DNA of 64,000 bases from Kalaharituber pfeilii. Lineage: Eukaryota; Ascomycota; Pezizomycetes; Pezizales; Pezizaceae. Each line of letters starts with the position of its first letter. Within the stretch, counting starts at the first letter, position 1. Both the position numbers and the translations under genes were made by a program. Positions 1 through 11,900 of this stretch are shown here, piece after piece. A model generated the notes under the pieces. That model searched no databases. It had not been told where the DNA came from and worked only from the letters and a program-made list of their open reading frames with translations. The stretch covers positions 124,001 through 188,000 of the forward strand of contig WHUZ01000002.1 in NCBI GenBank assembly GCA_015179045.1, given 5' to 3'.

Positions 1-149
1 CACCAATAAATTCGGATTCTCAAACTGATTGCAGATGTAGTATTACCTATCAATATGAGCTTCCATGTCATCACAAGCTCAGGCCTTTGTTTGAATTGCA
101 GACACCAATTCCAATTACTTCAATTCATTGGGATGTAGATAGTTTCCCT

Positions 150-296
150 TTCCCGCATCACGTAGGACCACCGCGGGCAACACATGTAGTTAGTGGGTGC
201 GATCGTTTTTCTTTTACTTTCATTAATAAAGACCCTCGCCATAGCCCTTTGGGCGGCATGCGAGTATTGATATAAAAAAAAAAAAAAAAAAAAAAA
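150..296 (+). mobile_element. 3' end of a LINE copy, tail type A
   Basis: The stretch ends with the type A tail (GCCATAGCCC, a 3-nt loop, GGGCGGCATGCGAG, then ATTGATAT) followed by about 23 A. Upstream lie words shared with the 23.98-24.1 kb copy (acatgta, a T-rich stretch, TTAATAAAGA), so more than the tail is present. The 5' edge is not fixed because no target duplication of the flank after the poly(A) was found. The hairpin loop here is TTT. Confidence 0.7.
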
Positions 297-352
297 TCAA
301 TCATTCTAGATGGTTATTAACTACATCCGAGTCAATCGAGCCTACAGTATCT

Positions 353-840
353 ATGTTTGAAACAACCGGATCACGATCGCAAACAGCACCGACTGGATCA
401 TCAAGCTCGTATATGTTGGTAAAATCATCTGTTGAACTAGAGCAATTTCACGCCAATCTCTCTAGTGAAGAAGCAGAGCGGTTTGCTTACCTTCAAGCCC
501 GTCAAACTGCTCAACTTATTCGGCAGTTTGAAAATCGTCAGGCCTTGCAGAATATACCAGAATGTTTACCACCTACACCTGCACCTCGATCGCATACTCT
601 GAAGAGACTCCGTACTGCAAATGAGCAAGCTCTTATACTGTACGTCTAGAGCAGCGCACTGCAAATACAACTGAGAATAACACCTTATATCCTAAGAACA
701 AGAGACAGCGAAAGACGGAAGCTGCCAGCAGTGCGAAGGCTACCGGCAGTGCGGCCAGAACAGATAAGAGAGTAATGTCAGAGAGTGAGGTGGTTCAGGA
801 GACGCAAGATTTTATTTTTGTTTCCTCATCCACTCATTAG
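353..840 (+). pseudogene. Possible DDE transposase C-terminal remnant
   Basis: Codon-like sequence runs from 353 to 649 and resumes, one frame shifted, to a TAG at 838-840. It is rich in Glu, Arg and Gln (VELEQFHANLSSEEAERF near residue 27) and ends in a Lys/Arg-rich then Ser-rich tail. This resembles the low-complexity C-terminal part of fungal pogo-type transposases, such as the one at 57.8-58.4 kb, but I see no catalytic residues and cannot assign it firmly. The upstream part would have been cut off by the LINE tail at 150-296. The family assignment is inference. Confidence 0.25.
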
Positions 841-2671
841 TTTGTTTCCTCATACACTTGTTATTTCAGATCCATTTTTTCTTTTTTTTTTTCCCTAATT
901 GAGTAATCCCACATTCAATCTAGTTGCTCAGCATGGGTTGGTAGCGAGCGGGCATGTACGTACTTAATTATCCTTGTCTTTCCATCTACCTGTACCAACA
1001 ATTGATCTACTATTCCGCAATGTTGGTACCTGTCTCACAGGGTCATGGCGTAAAAGTTTATCGTCTGATGAGGTCCGGGAGCCGCAGGCAGAATCTGCCT
1101 GTCCGGAGAGGTTCCGGGATGCGGGAATCACCACGTCGATATGAACTAGGCATGAAAGTGCTTATGTGGATATACCTAGCTGAGCGGGCGTTGAAAGTAA
1201 TCGAACTCCAACATGCACTGTCTGTTGAGGATGAAGCTGAAGCTCTGGACCCTGACAACTTTCCATCTAGAGGCACCTTACTACACTGCTGCTGTGGGTT
1301 AGTGACGGTGGATGACGAGACATTAACCGTTCGTCTTGTGCATTATACTCTCCAGGAGTATCTCCACTCATACGAGAAAAAATACTTTCCGGATGGCCAT
1401 AACTTGATTGCACGGACCTGTCTGACATATCTGAGTTTTCCTGCCCTCACCATCAAGCAACTGGAAGATTGGAAGCAGTTGGATCTTGAGATCTTTTCTT
1501 GCGAGGTTGGAGATATGATACAAGAGCTAAAGATGGAGTATGCCTTGTTTGATTATGCAGCTTTTCAATGGGGCAACCACGCACGAAGGCAATGTGATAA
1601 CGCCACTTGTGATCTTGCTATTACCCTGCTTCAGCGAGAGAAATCTTCTCTGGGCATTCTACCGCTCCAGTGTGCTGAGTGCTCGTACTGGGGTTCGGAG
1701 TACTATTGCCGCCTGGGTAGCCTTCATGTTGCTGCCTTTTTCGGCATTGAGGGCGTCATCGGCAAATTGCTTCAGGATTCGGATCCCAACGAGGGATCCG
1801 GTTGTGGGGGTACAGCATTAGCTTTTGCGGCCGAGAATGGCCATGAGACCATTGTTCGGATTCTGCTCCAGCACGCGGGTGTTGATGTAAATGCCAGAGG
1901 TGATTGCTGGAGTGGAACACCGCTTCATCGGGCAGTTAGAAATAGTCATGCGACAATAGTCAATCTGCTTCTTAAGCAAGAGGACATTGATGTCAATATT
2001 GGACGCGGATTGGGCGATGCGCCGGAGAGGCCACTTCATGTTGCAGTCAGCAACGACGATGAGTCCGTAATACGCTTACTACTGGAGCGACCTGACCTTG
2101 AGGTGAATGCTGAGGATGAGGAAAGTTACACAGCTTTGCTGCTTGCTTGTCAGAAGGATAAGGTGGTCGCAATGCGTTTGCTTCTTGAGCGACCGGACAT
2201 TGAGTTCTCCACATCCGAGTTAGCGGACTTTGTACTGGAAACAGTTCAAGTACTACTAGACGAAGATATGGATATTAACTTTCGCAATTCGTACGGCGGA
2301 ATACTACTCCACCTTGCAGTTTGGTACAAAGACGAGGACAAAGTCCGCTTCCTGCTCGACCGAAGCGATGTAGATAACAATCTGACCGACAGGGACGGCA
2401 TAACACCACTCCACAGTGCTGTTCTCTGCTTTCACGAGGGCATAGTCCGCTTACTACTCGACCGTACTGATATAGATATCAATCTGGCCGATAAGGACGG
2501 CAAAACACCACTCCACTATGCAGCTGAGGGAAGTAACGAAAGCACAGTCCGCTTACTACTCGGCCGCAGCGATATAGATATCAATCTGGCCGATAATGAT
2601 GGAGGAACACCACTCCACTATGCAGCTCAATGGGATTCTAACGAGAGCACAGTCCGCTTACTACTCGACTG

Positions 2672-3015
2672 TGTTAGAAACCATGAGCCGAACACACGCG
2701 AAACAGTCCGAGCGAAACAGTCCGAGCGAAACAGTCCGAGTGTGTAAAACATCCGAACATCCGCGATGGCCTAAGCACTCCGAACATCCGCGATGGCCTA
2801 AGCACTCCGAACATCCGCGATGGCCCAAACACTCCGGACTGAGTATTCCATATTAGGCAGTCCAAATACTTAGCTGTTCTGTTCACTGGTTTTGTATGCA
2901 ACTTCGTGTTATAGAGTTTTTGTATATATATGGGCTCTGGAAGCCCCGTTCTTCATTGATCATTAGAATCGAATACACACATCTCTGAGCCTATTCCTCT
3001 GTACTCCTTTTCACA
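2672..3015 (+). mobile_element. Solo LTR with 5-bp TSD
   Basis: The 344-bp block starts TGTTAG and ends TTCACA, and is flanked by GACTG at 2667-2671 and 3016-3020. It separates two halves of one ankyrin repeat. A TATA-like run (near 2918-2928) followed by a pyrimidine-rich initiator-like stretch suggests a plus-strand LTR promoter. No internal retrotransposon sequence is left, as after LTR-LTR recombination. It does not resemble the copia LTR at 15.3 kb. Confidence 0.85.
2698..2834. repeat. Tandem repeats inside the solo LTR
   Basis: Three copies of a 14-bp unit (GCGAAACAGTCCGA) at 2698-2739 are followed by three copies of a 27-bp unit (CGAACATCCGCGATGG plus 11 bp) at 2754-2834. They sit in the U3-like part of the LTR, where short tandem repeats often act as enhancers; that role is inference. 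Confidence 0.8.
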
Positions 3016-4050
3016 GACTGCAGCGATATAGACATCAATCTGGCCGATAAGGACGGCAAAACACCACTCCACTATGCAGCTGAGGGAAGTAACGAAAGCA
3101 CAGTCCGCTTACTACTCGGTCGCAGCGATATAGATATCAATCTGGCCGATAAGAACGGCAAAACACCACTCCATTATGCCGCTGGACATAATGAGAGCAC
3201 AGTCCGCTTACTACTTGATCGCAGTGATAAAGATATCGATCTGGCCGATAGGAACGGCAAAACACCACTCCACTATGCAGCTGGACGGAGTAATAATGAG
3301 AGCACAGTCCGCTTACTACTTGATCGCAGTGATAAAGATATCGATCTGGCCGATAGGAACGGCAAAACACCACTCCACTATGCAGCTGGACGGAGTAATA
3401 ATGAGAGTACAGTCCGCTTACTACTTGATCGCAGTGATAAAGATATCAATCTGGCCGATAGGGACGGCAAAACACCACTCCACTATGCAGCTGAGCAGAG
3501 TAACGAAAGCACAGTCCGCTTACTACTCGGCCGTAGCGATATAGATATCAATCTGTTCGACAAGGACGGCAAAACACCACTCCACTATGCAGCTGGACGG
3601 AGTAATAACAGGAGCATGGTCTGCTTACTACTCGACTGCAGCGATATAGATATCAATCTGGCCGATAAGGACGGTAAAACACCACTCTACTGGGCAGTTG
3701 AAAAAGGTCATGAGAGTACAGTCCGCTTACTACTCGACCGCAGCGATATAGATATCAATCTGGCCGATAAGGACGGCAAAACACCACTCTACTGGGCAGT
3801 TGAAAACTATGGTACCAAACTGCGCTGGGGTGAAGTATTGCGCCTCCAGAGCATAGTTCGCTTACTACTCGACCGAAGTGATATAGATATCAATCTGGCC
3901 GATAAAAAGGGGGCTACACCACTGTCATTGGCAGTTGAAAAAGGGCACCGTACCATAGCTCAATTAATCCGTGATCGAATCTGGCAATCCAGTATGCAGC
4001 TACCATATTCCCCTGGCCGGAAACGAAAGCTGAGCAAGGTCACAACTTAG

Positions 4051-5387
4051 GTGCTAGTCTTTCAGAATTCTTTCTCTTGTTCAGATATAGCCGGGATGTT
4101 GTTGAGGGTTACGTATATCGACATTCTAAGTTCAATCTTTCTATGACTGTCACCAGTAAATGTTTCTAGTTGTACTTGTTCCAATTTCATTTCTCCATTT
4201 GATTTTCTATTCATATAGTTTCGCTCTTTAGCTTCCTATGAATAGCTACTCTTGCGCACGAACCTCACCCAATTCGCGAGAGGACGATAGTACCCACGAG
4301 TAAGCATGTGAATACACAGACTGGGCTGACAAAAAAGTATGAGCTCCGCCAATCAGACCGTAAATCTGCTTCCTACAGTACTTGAGCAGGAAGCTTAATA
4401 TATATTCACTTTCCAAAACGAGATAAACAAGAAATCTACGGCACCAAGGATTCCCATGTTTCCACCCCACCTTAGTTTAAATGGATGAAATCAACTAGTA
4501 GACCTCTTTTGATTTGAAGTGAAAAGTACCTTGTTTAAGAAGATTCTCCTTCTACTCCAGAAGAGCTTTCGGCCTGTGGGTCAACCTTACACTCCCTATG
4601 TTCTAATATCGTAACCAGCTGCAGATGACCACCAACAAACCTATCAGAATATAGTACAGCAATGCAAGCAATTATTTGCCAATCATCAACTATATTCCAG
4701 CTATCTGTAACAGTCTCAGCACTTAATGCAAAATTATCAAAAACAAGATATATTGTCTATCCGATTCTTTAATAGCTATATCCTTGTTTTCTCAAAACTT
4801 CCTTATTTAATAGTACTATAATCATTGCAATCTACCATAGTAGAATTTATTCCAAGTTCCTTAAGTACAATCCCCCTACAGTAGCAATATTTACGGGAAC
4901 CCATTTGTTACTTAAAAAAATTGCTCCGGTGCAAGTTCAAGAGCTTGCTTGAAGGCTGGATAAGCAAATACTGCAAGAAGTACCATTGAGGAATAGCAAA
5001 ATCAATGTGTGGACGATATGAATTTATCTATAGAGAGATGATATACTTGAGCACTCATACTTTACGCACCACCACCACACAGCACTATACAAATGATTCA
5101 GTGATGCAGTATTATGTGAAGAATATCTATACATGATAACTAATGTCATCCTTAGCTCTAATAAAGTGAGCCATGATTCCAGAAACAGTAGAGGTGTGCC
5201 AATTGATCCCATCCACAGTAGTCTTATTCCACAACCATGTCACTGGTTGTCATGATTTTTCTCTGAGCACCTCAAGATTCTTTCCATTATGAGACCAGAT
5301 TTTTTTTTTCAATAGGATCAAAATCTGGAGAGTTTAGAGCAAAGCTTGAACAGAAATCAGAACTCTTATTGGCAGCTCCTGCAATCG
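4051..5387. other. No gene recognised
   Basis: This is AT-rich sequence downstream of the ankyrin gene. Its first part may be the 3' UTR. I found no convincing coding region, terminal repeats or LINE tail here. Confidence 0.4.
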
Positions 5388-5397
5388 TGCACTGTAC

Positions 5398-5847
5398 AGG
5401 GCACGTTGAAGGGCCTGCTGGGCAGAAAAGGCCTCAATTCCTGGAAATTCAAGATAAAAAAAGGCGGAGAGTCCGGATTGCCGATGGTGCGGTGAAGAAG
5501 AGGAGACGGCATCACACATTTCGCAGAGATGTAGGGTATGGGAACAGAAATGGCCGGGGGGTCAGGCGGAGGCAAGAGGACCCAAGGAACGAGACAGGCG
5601 AGGAGGGGGGGGGCATACTGGTGGACATGCGGACATGGGCGGGGACATTCGAGAATTCACTTTAATCTCTGTAAGGGGGTGACGAAGTTAGTATGGCGAT
5701 CCTTTTCTCTGAGTTAATTCTCTACGGGGGTGACGTAGTTAGCTTGTTTATCTTTCTCTCTGTTTTTATCCTCTATGTATTTAATCTCACAATAGCCCAC
5801 AGGGCGGCATGCGAGTAATGATATATATAAAAAAAAAAAAAAAAAAA
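5398..5847 (+). mobile_element. 5'-truncated LINE copy with tail A and 10-bp TSD
   Basis: The 450-bp insert is flanked by TGCACTGTAC at 5388-5397 and 5848-5857. It ends with the inner hairpin of tail A (GCCCACAGGGC), GCGAGTAATGAT and poly(A). The body includes an open frame rich in Arg and Lys up to about 5665 (DKKRRRVRIADGAVKKRRRH) that matches neither ORF1 nor the ORF2 C-terminus found elsewhere in the window. It may be a different LINE lineage or unrelated RNA joined to the tail. The 5' side of the tail hairpin (CTCGCC) has decayed to CACAAT. Confidence 0.8.
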
Positions 5848-6144
5848 TGCACTGTACGGAGTACATGAAAGCATGTAGTTTTAGGTATATGTCGTATACG
5901 GGTAGAAAATAGCCTTGTAGGGTACATTAGCGTATTGCAAGCTAAGTATTGCAGCTTTTCTCTTTGGTGACCTCCGGACTGCTGCGTGTACCTAAATTCT
6001 AGCATTTCCATAATCTGGAAACAAAACTTTTCGGCGGTATGGCAAGGTTGACCTGTGGTGTGGGGAAAGATAACAAAATGGGTAAGTACACGCAAAGGCA
6101 AGCTTAGCACAGGGATCACGTGGAGATAAGGACGGCACGTGAGG

Positions 6145-6782
6145 TATGGTGCCGGGAAGTTAATAATCAACATGAAATTTGCGACACAACCCAACGCAAC
6201 GCAAAACCTATCAGCAACCACAACCTGATATGAACTAAGGTAGAAATATCAAAAATCTATACTATTTGAGACACTCTATCATTCTATGATATTTCATGGC
6301 AAAATCTTTATTCGTTGTAAAACTGAAAAGGTTCAAATTTTTTTTACTTTCTTAGGAAATGTAGCAAATGTTACATGCCAAGCCCCATACAAATGGATTA
6401 GTCATCAAAGGGTTCCCCGCCCAGTGACTTATATATACATGACTTTTGAAGGCTTCTGTACCATATTGATGACCATCCTTATATGCCTGTATAATTTGAA
6501 GATACTTATTATAATAACGCCAAATAAAGATGTCTGAAATAGAAAAAAGAGCTTTGGGTATAGTTTCTCGTAGACCTGCAATAGACTCTGGAAAAACCTT
6601 CTATGAGTGGGTGCGAGCGTGGGCAGCTGTAGACGTAAAGCGAGCGTGTAATGCGACCGTGTAAAGTGACCGTGGCTGAAGGGTGCGTGATTGCTCAAGC
6701 AGCAAAATGACACATATGGTGCTGCTTACTAATGCTGGCTGGGAATGTTACAACATGTTGATTATTAACTTCCGGCACCATA
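6145..6782. mobile_element. Non-autonomous TIR element (MITE), about 638 bp
   Basis: Terminal inverted repeats of about 30 bp (TATGGTGCCGG then AAGTTAATAATCAACATG) face each other at 6145-6174 and 6753-6782, starting with TA as in Tc1/mariner-like insertions. No transposase is encoded. The right-hand 130 bp (about 6640-6770) resembles 32140-32260, which overlaps a DDE transposase remnant, so the two may share a parent element. Confidence 0.7.
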
Positions 6783-7244
6783 TTCTATAGTAAATGTGGA
6801 GAGACCTGCTGTACTGTAGTTGATACAATCAAGCTTCCATTTTCTTTTCTTCACACCCGCACTTTTCGCATAAAAGTCATACATTCGTTCCGCTAGCTCC
6901 CACCGCTCCGGTCAATTGAGAGGCGGTATGCTAGTGGATATTATCTTCATCTTACACAAGAGTTTTTAGATGGGACTTGTACAAAACAACACTTCTAATA
7001 GCTGCCCCTAACTCCATTGGGAAACGGTTGACTAACTTGTGCATTTTGGAATGAGAACAGTGGGAGGATTCTTTCTCTCTTTTCTCTGAGGACAAAGTAT
7101 TGTATGAAGAAAAGGAAGTTGTGAGAAGGGGGGTAGAACTCCCGTGCTGCCTCCGTGCCGGTGGGTATATCACGATTTGTACCTCGGGTTCTTGATTCAC
7201 TCACAATACTCTCGATTCTGTATACCACTTTCTGCTACATAATC

Positions 7245-7283
7245 TAGTCTGGTTGCACTACGAGGGGTAGTGCAATTAGACTA
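7245..7283. repeat. Short near-perfect hairpin
   Basis: Seventeen-base arms (TAGTCTGGTTGCACTAC and its partner GTAGTGCAATTAGACTA) are separated by 5 nt and have two mismatches. It could be a relic of a small foldback element. No function can be assigned. Confidence 0.5.
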
Positions 7284-8439
7284 ACATAATCCCACGGCTA
7301 GCCAGACTACGTACCGCCATAGACTGCGCAGCCACTCCAAATTCCTACGTACCACCTCCACCGCCACAGATTCTCCTTCGGCACCCCACAGGTATCCTCA
7401 TCGCGCTTTCGGCGCTACACAGGTATACTCCCACTCATCGCAAGCTCTTCCCCTCTCGCCGCCACACAGCCTCGGCTCCACGTAGGCCTCGTTGCCTCCT
7501 AGATAGGAAACTCTCAGGCAAACATGACACCCCGAAGATTTCTCTCTCGCTGGCACATTTGGAGGCTTGGCACTGGGTTGCCAGGGCGCAAGCGGATCCA
7601 CTCGTGCCGTCAGTTCGAAGTTCAAAGTGCTTTATCCCTTCCGCTCCACTGGTTATACAACACTTATACACTGCACGAGAGTGGGTTTTGGCTTGCGGGC
7701 CAGAGGGGTTATTTTACACGATGAGAGATGATACAATTGTAGATGCTAATAGATTAAGCGTCTTCGCTTTTTTTTTTGCTCCATGTTTGGACTCAGCGCA
7801 GTCAATTTAGTCCATAATTAATTTATCGCACATATCCGCTAGATTGTGTGAGTGATTCATGTCGAAACAGCGAACTCCATGGTGAAGCGCTCTGCACGAA
7901 TGTTGCTTTCGCTGTGCCAAGAAAGGCAAGGATGTATGAAGCGGCCATTTTAGAGACTACCACCTGAGGCTCCACGCTTGAACCAGTCGAGATTGTGATG
8001 CTGAATTGGGAATGGGGAACTAAGGAGGAGAACGGGTTCGTCTGGGACAATCTTTCCTACAACTCAGACAGAACACAATCGCACAATTTAGACAAGAACG
8101 TTTTGTTCCCGCAGCGCCTTAATTGGCTAGTTTTAGTAACCGAACCGCGGAATGGATCTTTAATTCTATACCTTGACGTGCCGCAGCTCAAGTCCGTAAC
8201 TCGAGAAAACAGCACACACACGTCATCAAGCTATGGTCGCTAAAAACGTTGACAGCTCCGCCTTCTCTGGACCCCACTCCATTCCCCCGCCCCCACTTTC
8301 TAGCACGTCCTCAACGTTACAGCTTCTCACTTGCACAACAGACAACGTCCATCGCTAAGCTCTAGGTCAGTTTGAGCAGTGCATAACTCCCGCGCCTTTT
8401 CCCTACCCCATCATCCCATCACTCCGCCGTCCCACTGCC

Positions 8440-8715
8440 GCTTCGACAGCTCCTTCAACAGCCTCCTCCAGCAAACTCTCGGGCAGTCCCACAATTAGTT
8501 TTTCAGCGGCCACCCCCGTCAGCAGCCCCACCCCTTCTTCTCCAGCAGTCGTTCATACAGCTTCTTCATCGGCAGCCACTCCAGCAGCCTCTCCGCCCCC
8601 CACTCCAGAAGCCTTTCTCGCGCTCCCTCCAGTAACTGCTCAAACAGCCACTCGAATAGCCTGTTCAATAACAACTTCAAATACTCCTCCCATAGGTGCC
8701 TTTTTCCCGGATAAT
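8440..8715. repeat. Degenerate short-period CAGC/CTCC-rich repeat
   Basis: The tract is built of loosely repeated words (CAGCCTCTCC, CCACTCCAG, AACAGCC) at roughly 9- or 18-bp spacing. On the minus strand it gives a Leu/Glu-rich pseudo-protein (8519-8719) that simply mirrors the repeat, so no gene is called. A similar tract lies at about 48000-48360. Confidence 0.5.
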
Positions 8716-8973
8716 GCAAATTACTCTCTGATAGGTTAACGACTCTTATGTCCCTTTATTTTTTCTACTGTTTTCGTTTCATCTGACAGTTCATTGTTTC
8801 TGGATTTTTTGTTCCTCGTACCACATTGCATCTCTTCGTGAATATCAAGGGGGTTGTGGGTGCATGGGGGATCTAGACGGGCCCAGGTCTAATTACACGG
8901 TCAGCGGAAGAAGCCTGACTTGGTTGGTTATGGTTTTTAGAATCCATGACCTCTACAAATATTCCTTGCACCT

Positions 8974-8992
8974 GGGGGGGGGGGGGGGGGGG
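8974..8992 (+). repeat. Poly(G) run of 19
   Basis: Nineteen consecutive G follow CACCT and precede TGAATCGG. Long G runs are uncommon in fungal genomes and could form a quadruplex; exact length may be a sequencing artefact. Confidence 0.8.
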
Positions 8993-11900
8993 TGAATCGG
9001 CTGCCGGATATATCATATGTCAATGTGAAGAATTTGTGGGTGGTCTGCGTCAATGATACAGCAAACGCTAGCTATAGTTGCCTAATTTAGCAATGATTTG
9101 CTATAGATGCTCGAGTATATGCTAAGTCTATGATATTTGGGAGAAGATTACGCTGTTGGGACCAATTGTTGCTGTGTACGGCTGAGCTACATAACAGTGT
9201 GGTACGAGAACATACAGTACCTTACCTGCAGGGGACTGCAGTAGTCTAGTTAGTATGGCAGCTGGAACCCCCGTCGACACCCCTGCTTGTGAATCTAGAG
9301 CGAATTCGCAACTTCTGAGGAAACGGGGGAGAGTGCCAATGTGCTTAGCGATACCCATGCGCCCATCATTACCCCAGCGGATTGTTAATGAAGTCCCCCT
9401 GATCTCAAAATATTCAATGAATATTCCTTTTGAAGGAGTAGTTGAATTTTCTACAGAGTGCCGCGCCACTGCATGCCTAACACATCCAAAGCTCAGTACA
9501 CAATGAGAGTGGGCCTGCGGGATAGTATCATAAAACACAGAAAACATCTCTCATGTACATTCGTGACAATATGCACGGGGTCAGTACTGTCTCGAGGTGG
9601 ACGCCATTAAAAAACTGGTGCATTGCACAATACAATATGGAATGCATTCCTGATTGGTTCTCAAAGTTGACCCCTGCTCACCTAAGTCACCACCTCGTAT
9701 TTACTAATTGGTTTCTTTTTCAGTTCTTGAGCCTCTTATCGCTTGCGGGGTAGGGGTTATTTGACATTTTGAGCAAGAGAACTCCAAAAATCGAAAGCTC
9801 ATCAGAAGAACTAGTTCCGCTATTATCAAAACGATCTGAACCTGTATATCCAAACTCCAGATCCTCTTTGCAGTACTTTTAAACCACACCAGCCGAATAT
9901 CCAATCCCATCTACTCAACATGGATGCCGCAGGACTTGCATTCGGTATTATACCAGCAGCCGTCAAACTGGTTCAATATCTCCAGAATGTCAAAGATGCT
10001 CCAGCATCCTGCCAAGAACTTATTGAACGGTTCAACTTATATATACAATATGCACAGCAGGTAGCTGACAGAAAGCAAAACAACAAAATTTTAAACGAAG
10101 TGCAGAAGAGCCTTGAGCCGCAGCACCTTGTCCTCCAGAAGCTAAATGCAATTCTTCAAGATCCAAAGCTACAAAATCTCCTAAAACAGCCGGCAATTAT
10201 TGTTGAGGCTCAAAGTTCGACAATTGTGGAGGGTCAAGCTACCATCACAATTTCCGATGCAAGTTCCATTATATCTACCGATGGGTCGATTTCCGGAGAC
10301 CTCACTGCGAATGCAACCTCTGGGAAAGCGTCTACCAATGCTGGTGTCAAGAGGCAGCGAAAGAGAGATTTTTTTAAGAAACTTATCCCATCGCGGACCT
10401 CAACCCCCATGACTACTGGTGGTAAAACTTCTCAACGTTACCTGAGTTCTCCCACTGGTTTCAATCCGGCGCAATCCAGAACTGGTTCGGAGGTCTCTTT
10501 GGCTTTGTCTACTATCACTTCCGCCGCTGCGGAAAAATCGACTACCATCAGAACACTGGTCGATCGATTGGTATGGCCATTCCAAGAGGATGAATTCAAA
10601 GAAATTTCACAATCTCTTGAAACGATCACGAACATTCTGCAGAAGATGCTGCAGCTTGAGATCAGGTAATCCACTTTGAAACGAGCCGTTTATATGCTGC
10701 TTATGGACAGTTCTGCTAATATGCACCTAAAATTGTAGGGAAGTTGTATTGGACTCTCAAGTTAAAATGACTGATGTTAGCAACGATGTAGCAGAAATGA
10801 AGATGTTTCCTCTCCTTAATGCAGCTTGCCTTCATGGAAAACGTTACACAACTTTCTCGAGTGGAATTCCGTTGCCATAGGTAGCAAAACACTTGCTGAT
10901 AGTGGTAATCTATACATCTGGATTACTGTGGTACAAACTAGAGCTATTGCAGTTAGCAAACATGAAGGTACGATAGAACACTGGAAGACCAAGAGGATTA
11001 TCCTGACATTCAAGTTAAGTAACTAAACTCATTTTATTTGAACAGATGATGCCAGAGAAAACGCATATAAATGGCTGTCGCCATTGACATTTTGGAGCAC
11101 GCAAGATAATGTTTATGGGAAAGTCGAGCATGGTACTGGAACGTGGCTTCTGGAGGATGAAAAATTTACCAAATGGCTACGAGGGGAGTCGAGGGCATTG
11201 TTTTGTTATGGAATGCGTTAGTCTCCTATTGTTCGGGGTGCCAAAGCAGAGGAAACAGCTAACATTCAAAACTATAGCTGGTGCAGGAAAGACTACACTC
11301 ACGTATCTCCCCTTCAACAAGGCTTCTTTGCTATGCCACCTACTAAGCAAAACCTTCTTTTAGGTCTCTTGTTATTCAGCATTTGAGCGGTACCTATGGC
11401 ATCAATGAAGCAATGGGCAAGAAGCAGGTTGGAATTGCGTTCTTGTATTGTAACTATGGCGACCAACAAGTGCAGACTCTGCAGAACCTCCTTGGAAGCA
11501 TTCTGCGCCAACTGGAAAAGCAATGCTATATTACACCTGATATCAAGCAAGCTTCACACTGAATATTGGGAGAAAGAGGAACGCTATTTGCCTGTCAACG
11601 AGATTCTGGAGCGGGTCAAGAAATGTGCTTCAGCTCTGGAGAGAATCTTTCTTGTAGTTGATGCTTTAGATGAATGCCTTTCTCAACGTGACCTATTGCG
11701 TATCCACTTGTTCAATCTTATCCAGTGTGCTGGCAATGTGCAGCTTATCGCAACATCTCGACCTGATCCTAGTACTGTTAATTTCTTTATGGAAAAGGGG
11801 TACTCAAGCTTGGAAATAACAGCCAAAGACAATGATATCAGGATATATCTTGAGGCAAGAATAGAACAGTTTGCAAAAACGGGTGAAAATCTTTACCGCC

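Larger units (their letters stand above)
954..4050 (+). pseudogene. 5'-truncated NLR (NACHT C-terminal part + ankyrin repeats), split by a solo LTR
   Basis: From about residue 50 of the 954-2747 frame the protein matches the region after the NTPase in fungal NACHT proteins: a winged-helix-like segment (MKVLMWIYLAERALKVIELQ) and the VRLVHYTLQEYL motif. Ankyrin repeats begin near residue 256, many of 34 aa (102 bp) with RLLLDRSDIDINLADKDGKT cores. The P-loop and N-terminal effector domain are absent; upstream lies transposon sequence, so the gene is truncated at its 5' end. At 2672-3015 a solo LTR interrupts a repeat. The frame resumes at 3016 and stays open to the TAA at 4048-4050. Removing the LTR and one 5-bp TSD keeps the ankyrin frame exactly, so the insertion is the main break in the repeat part. 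The 3' half carries nearly identical repeats. Fungal NLRs of this type act in non-self recognition and cell death; here the gene is very likely dead. Confidence 0.75.
6783..9919. other. No convincing gene; simple repeats only
   Basis: About 3.1 kb without a supported gene. Open frames such as the minus-strand one at 9128-9547 show no recognisable domain, repeat or splice context and are not called. Recognisable items are a hairpin at 7245-7283, a degenerate repeat tract at about 8440-8715 and a 19-G run at 8974-8992. The last 150 bp upstream of 9920 would hold the promoter of the second NLR; no clear motif was found. Confidence 0.4.

Noticed and set aside
2698..2834. Short regular repeats considered as CRISPR-like
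   Set aside because: They are direct tandem units inside a solo LTR without spacers.
8519..8719. Minus-strand Leu-rich frame that looks like a repeat protein
   Set aside because: It mirrors a degenerate DNA repeat and has no flanking gene structure.
9128..9547. 139-codon minus-strand frame
   Set aside because: No recognisable domain, repeat, splice context or composition signal; length is within chance for this GC level.
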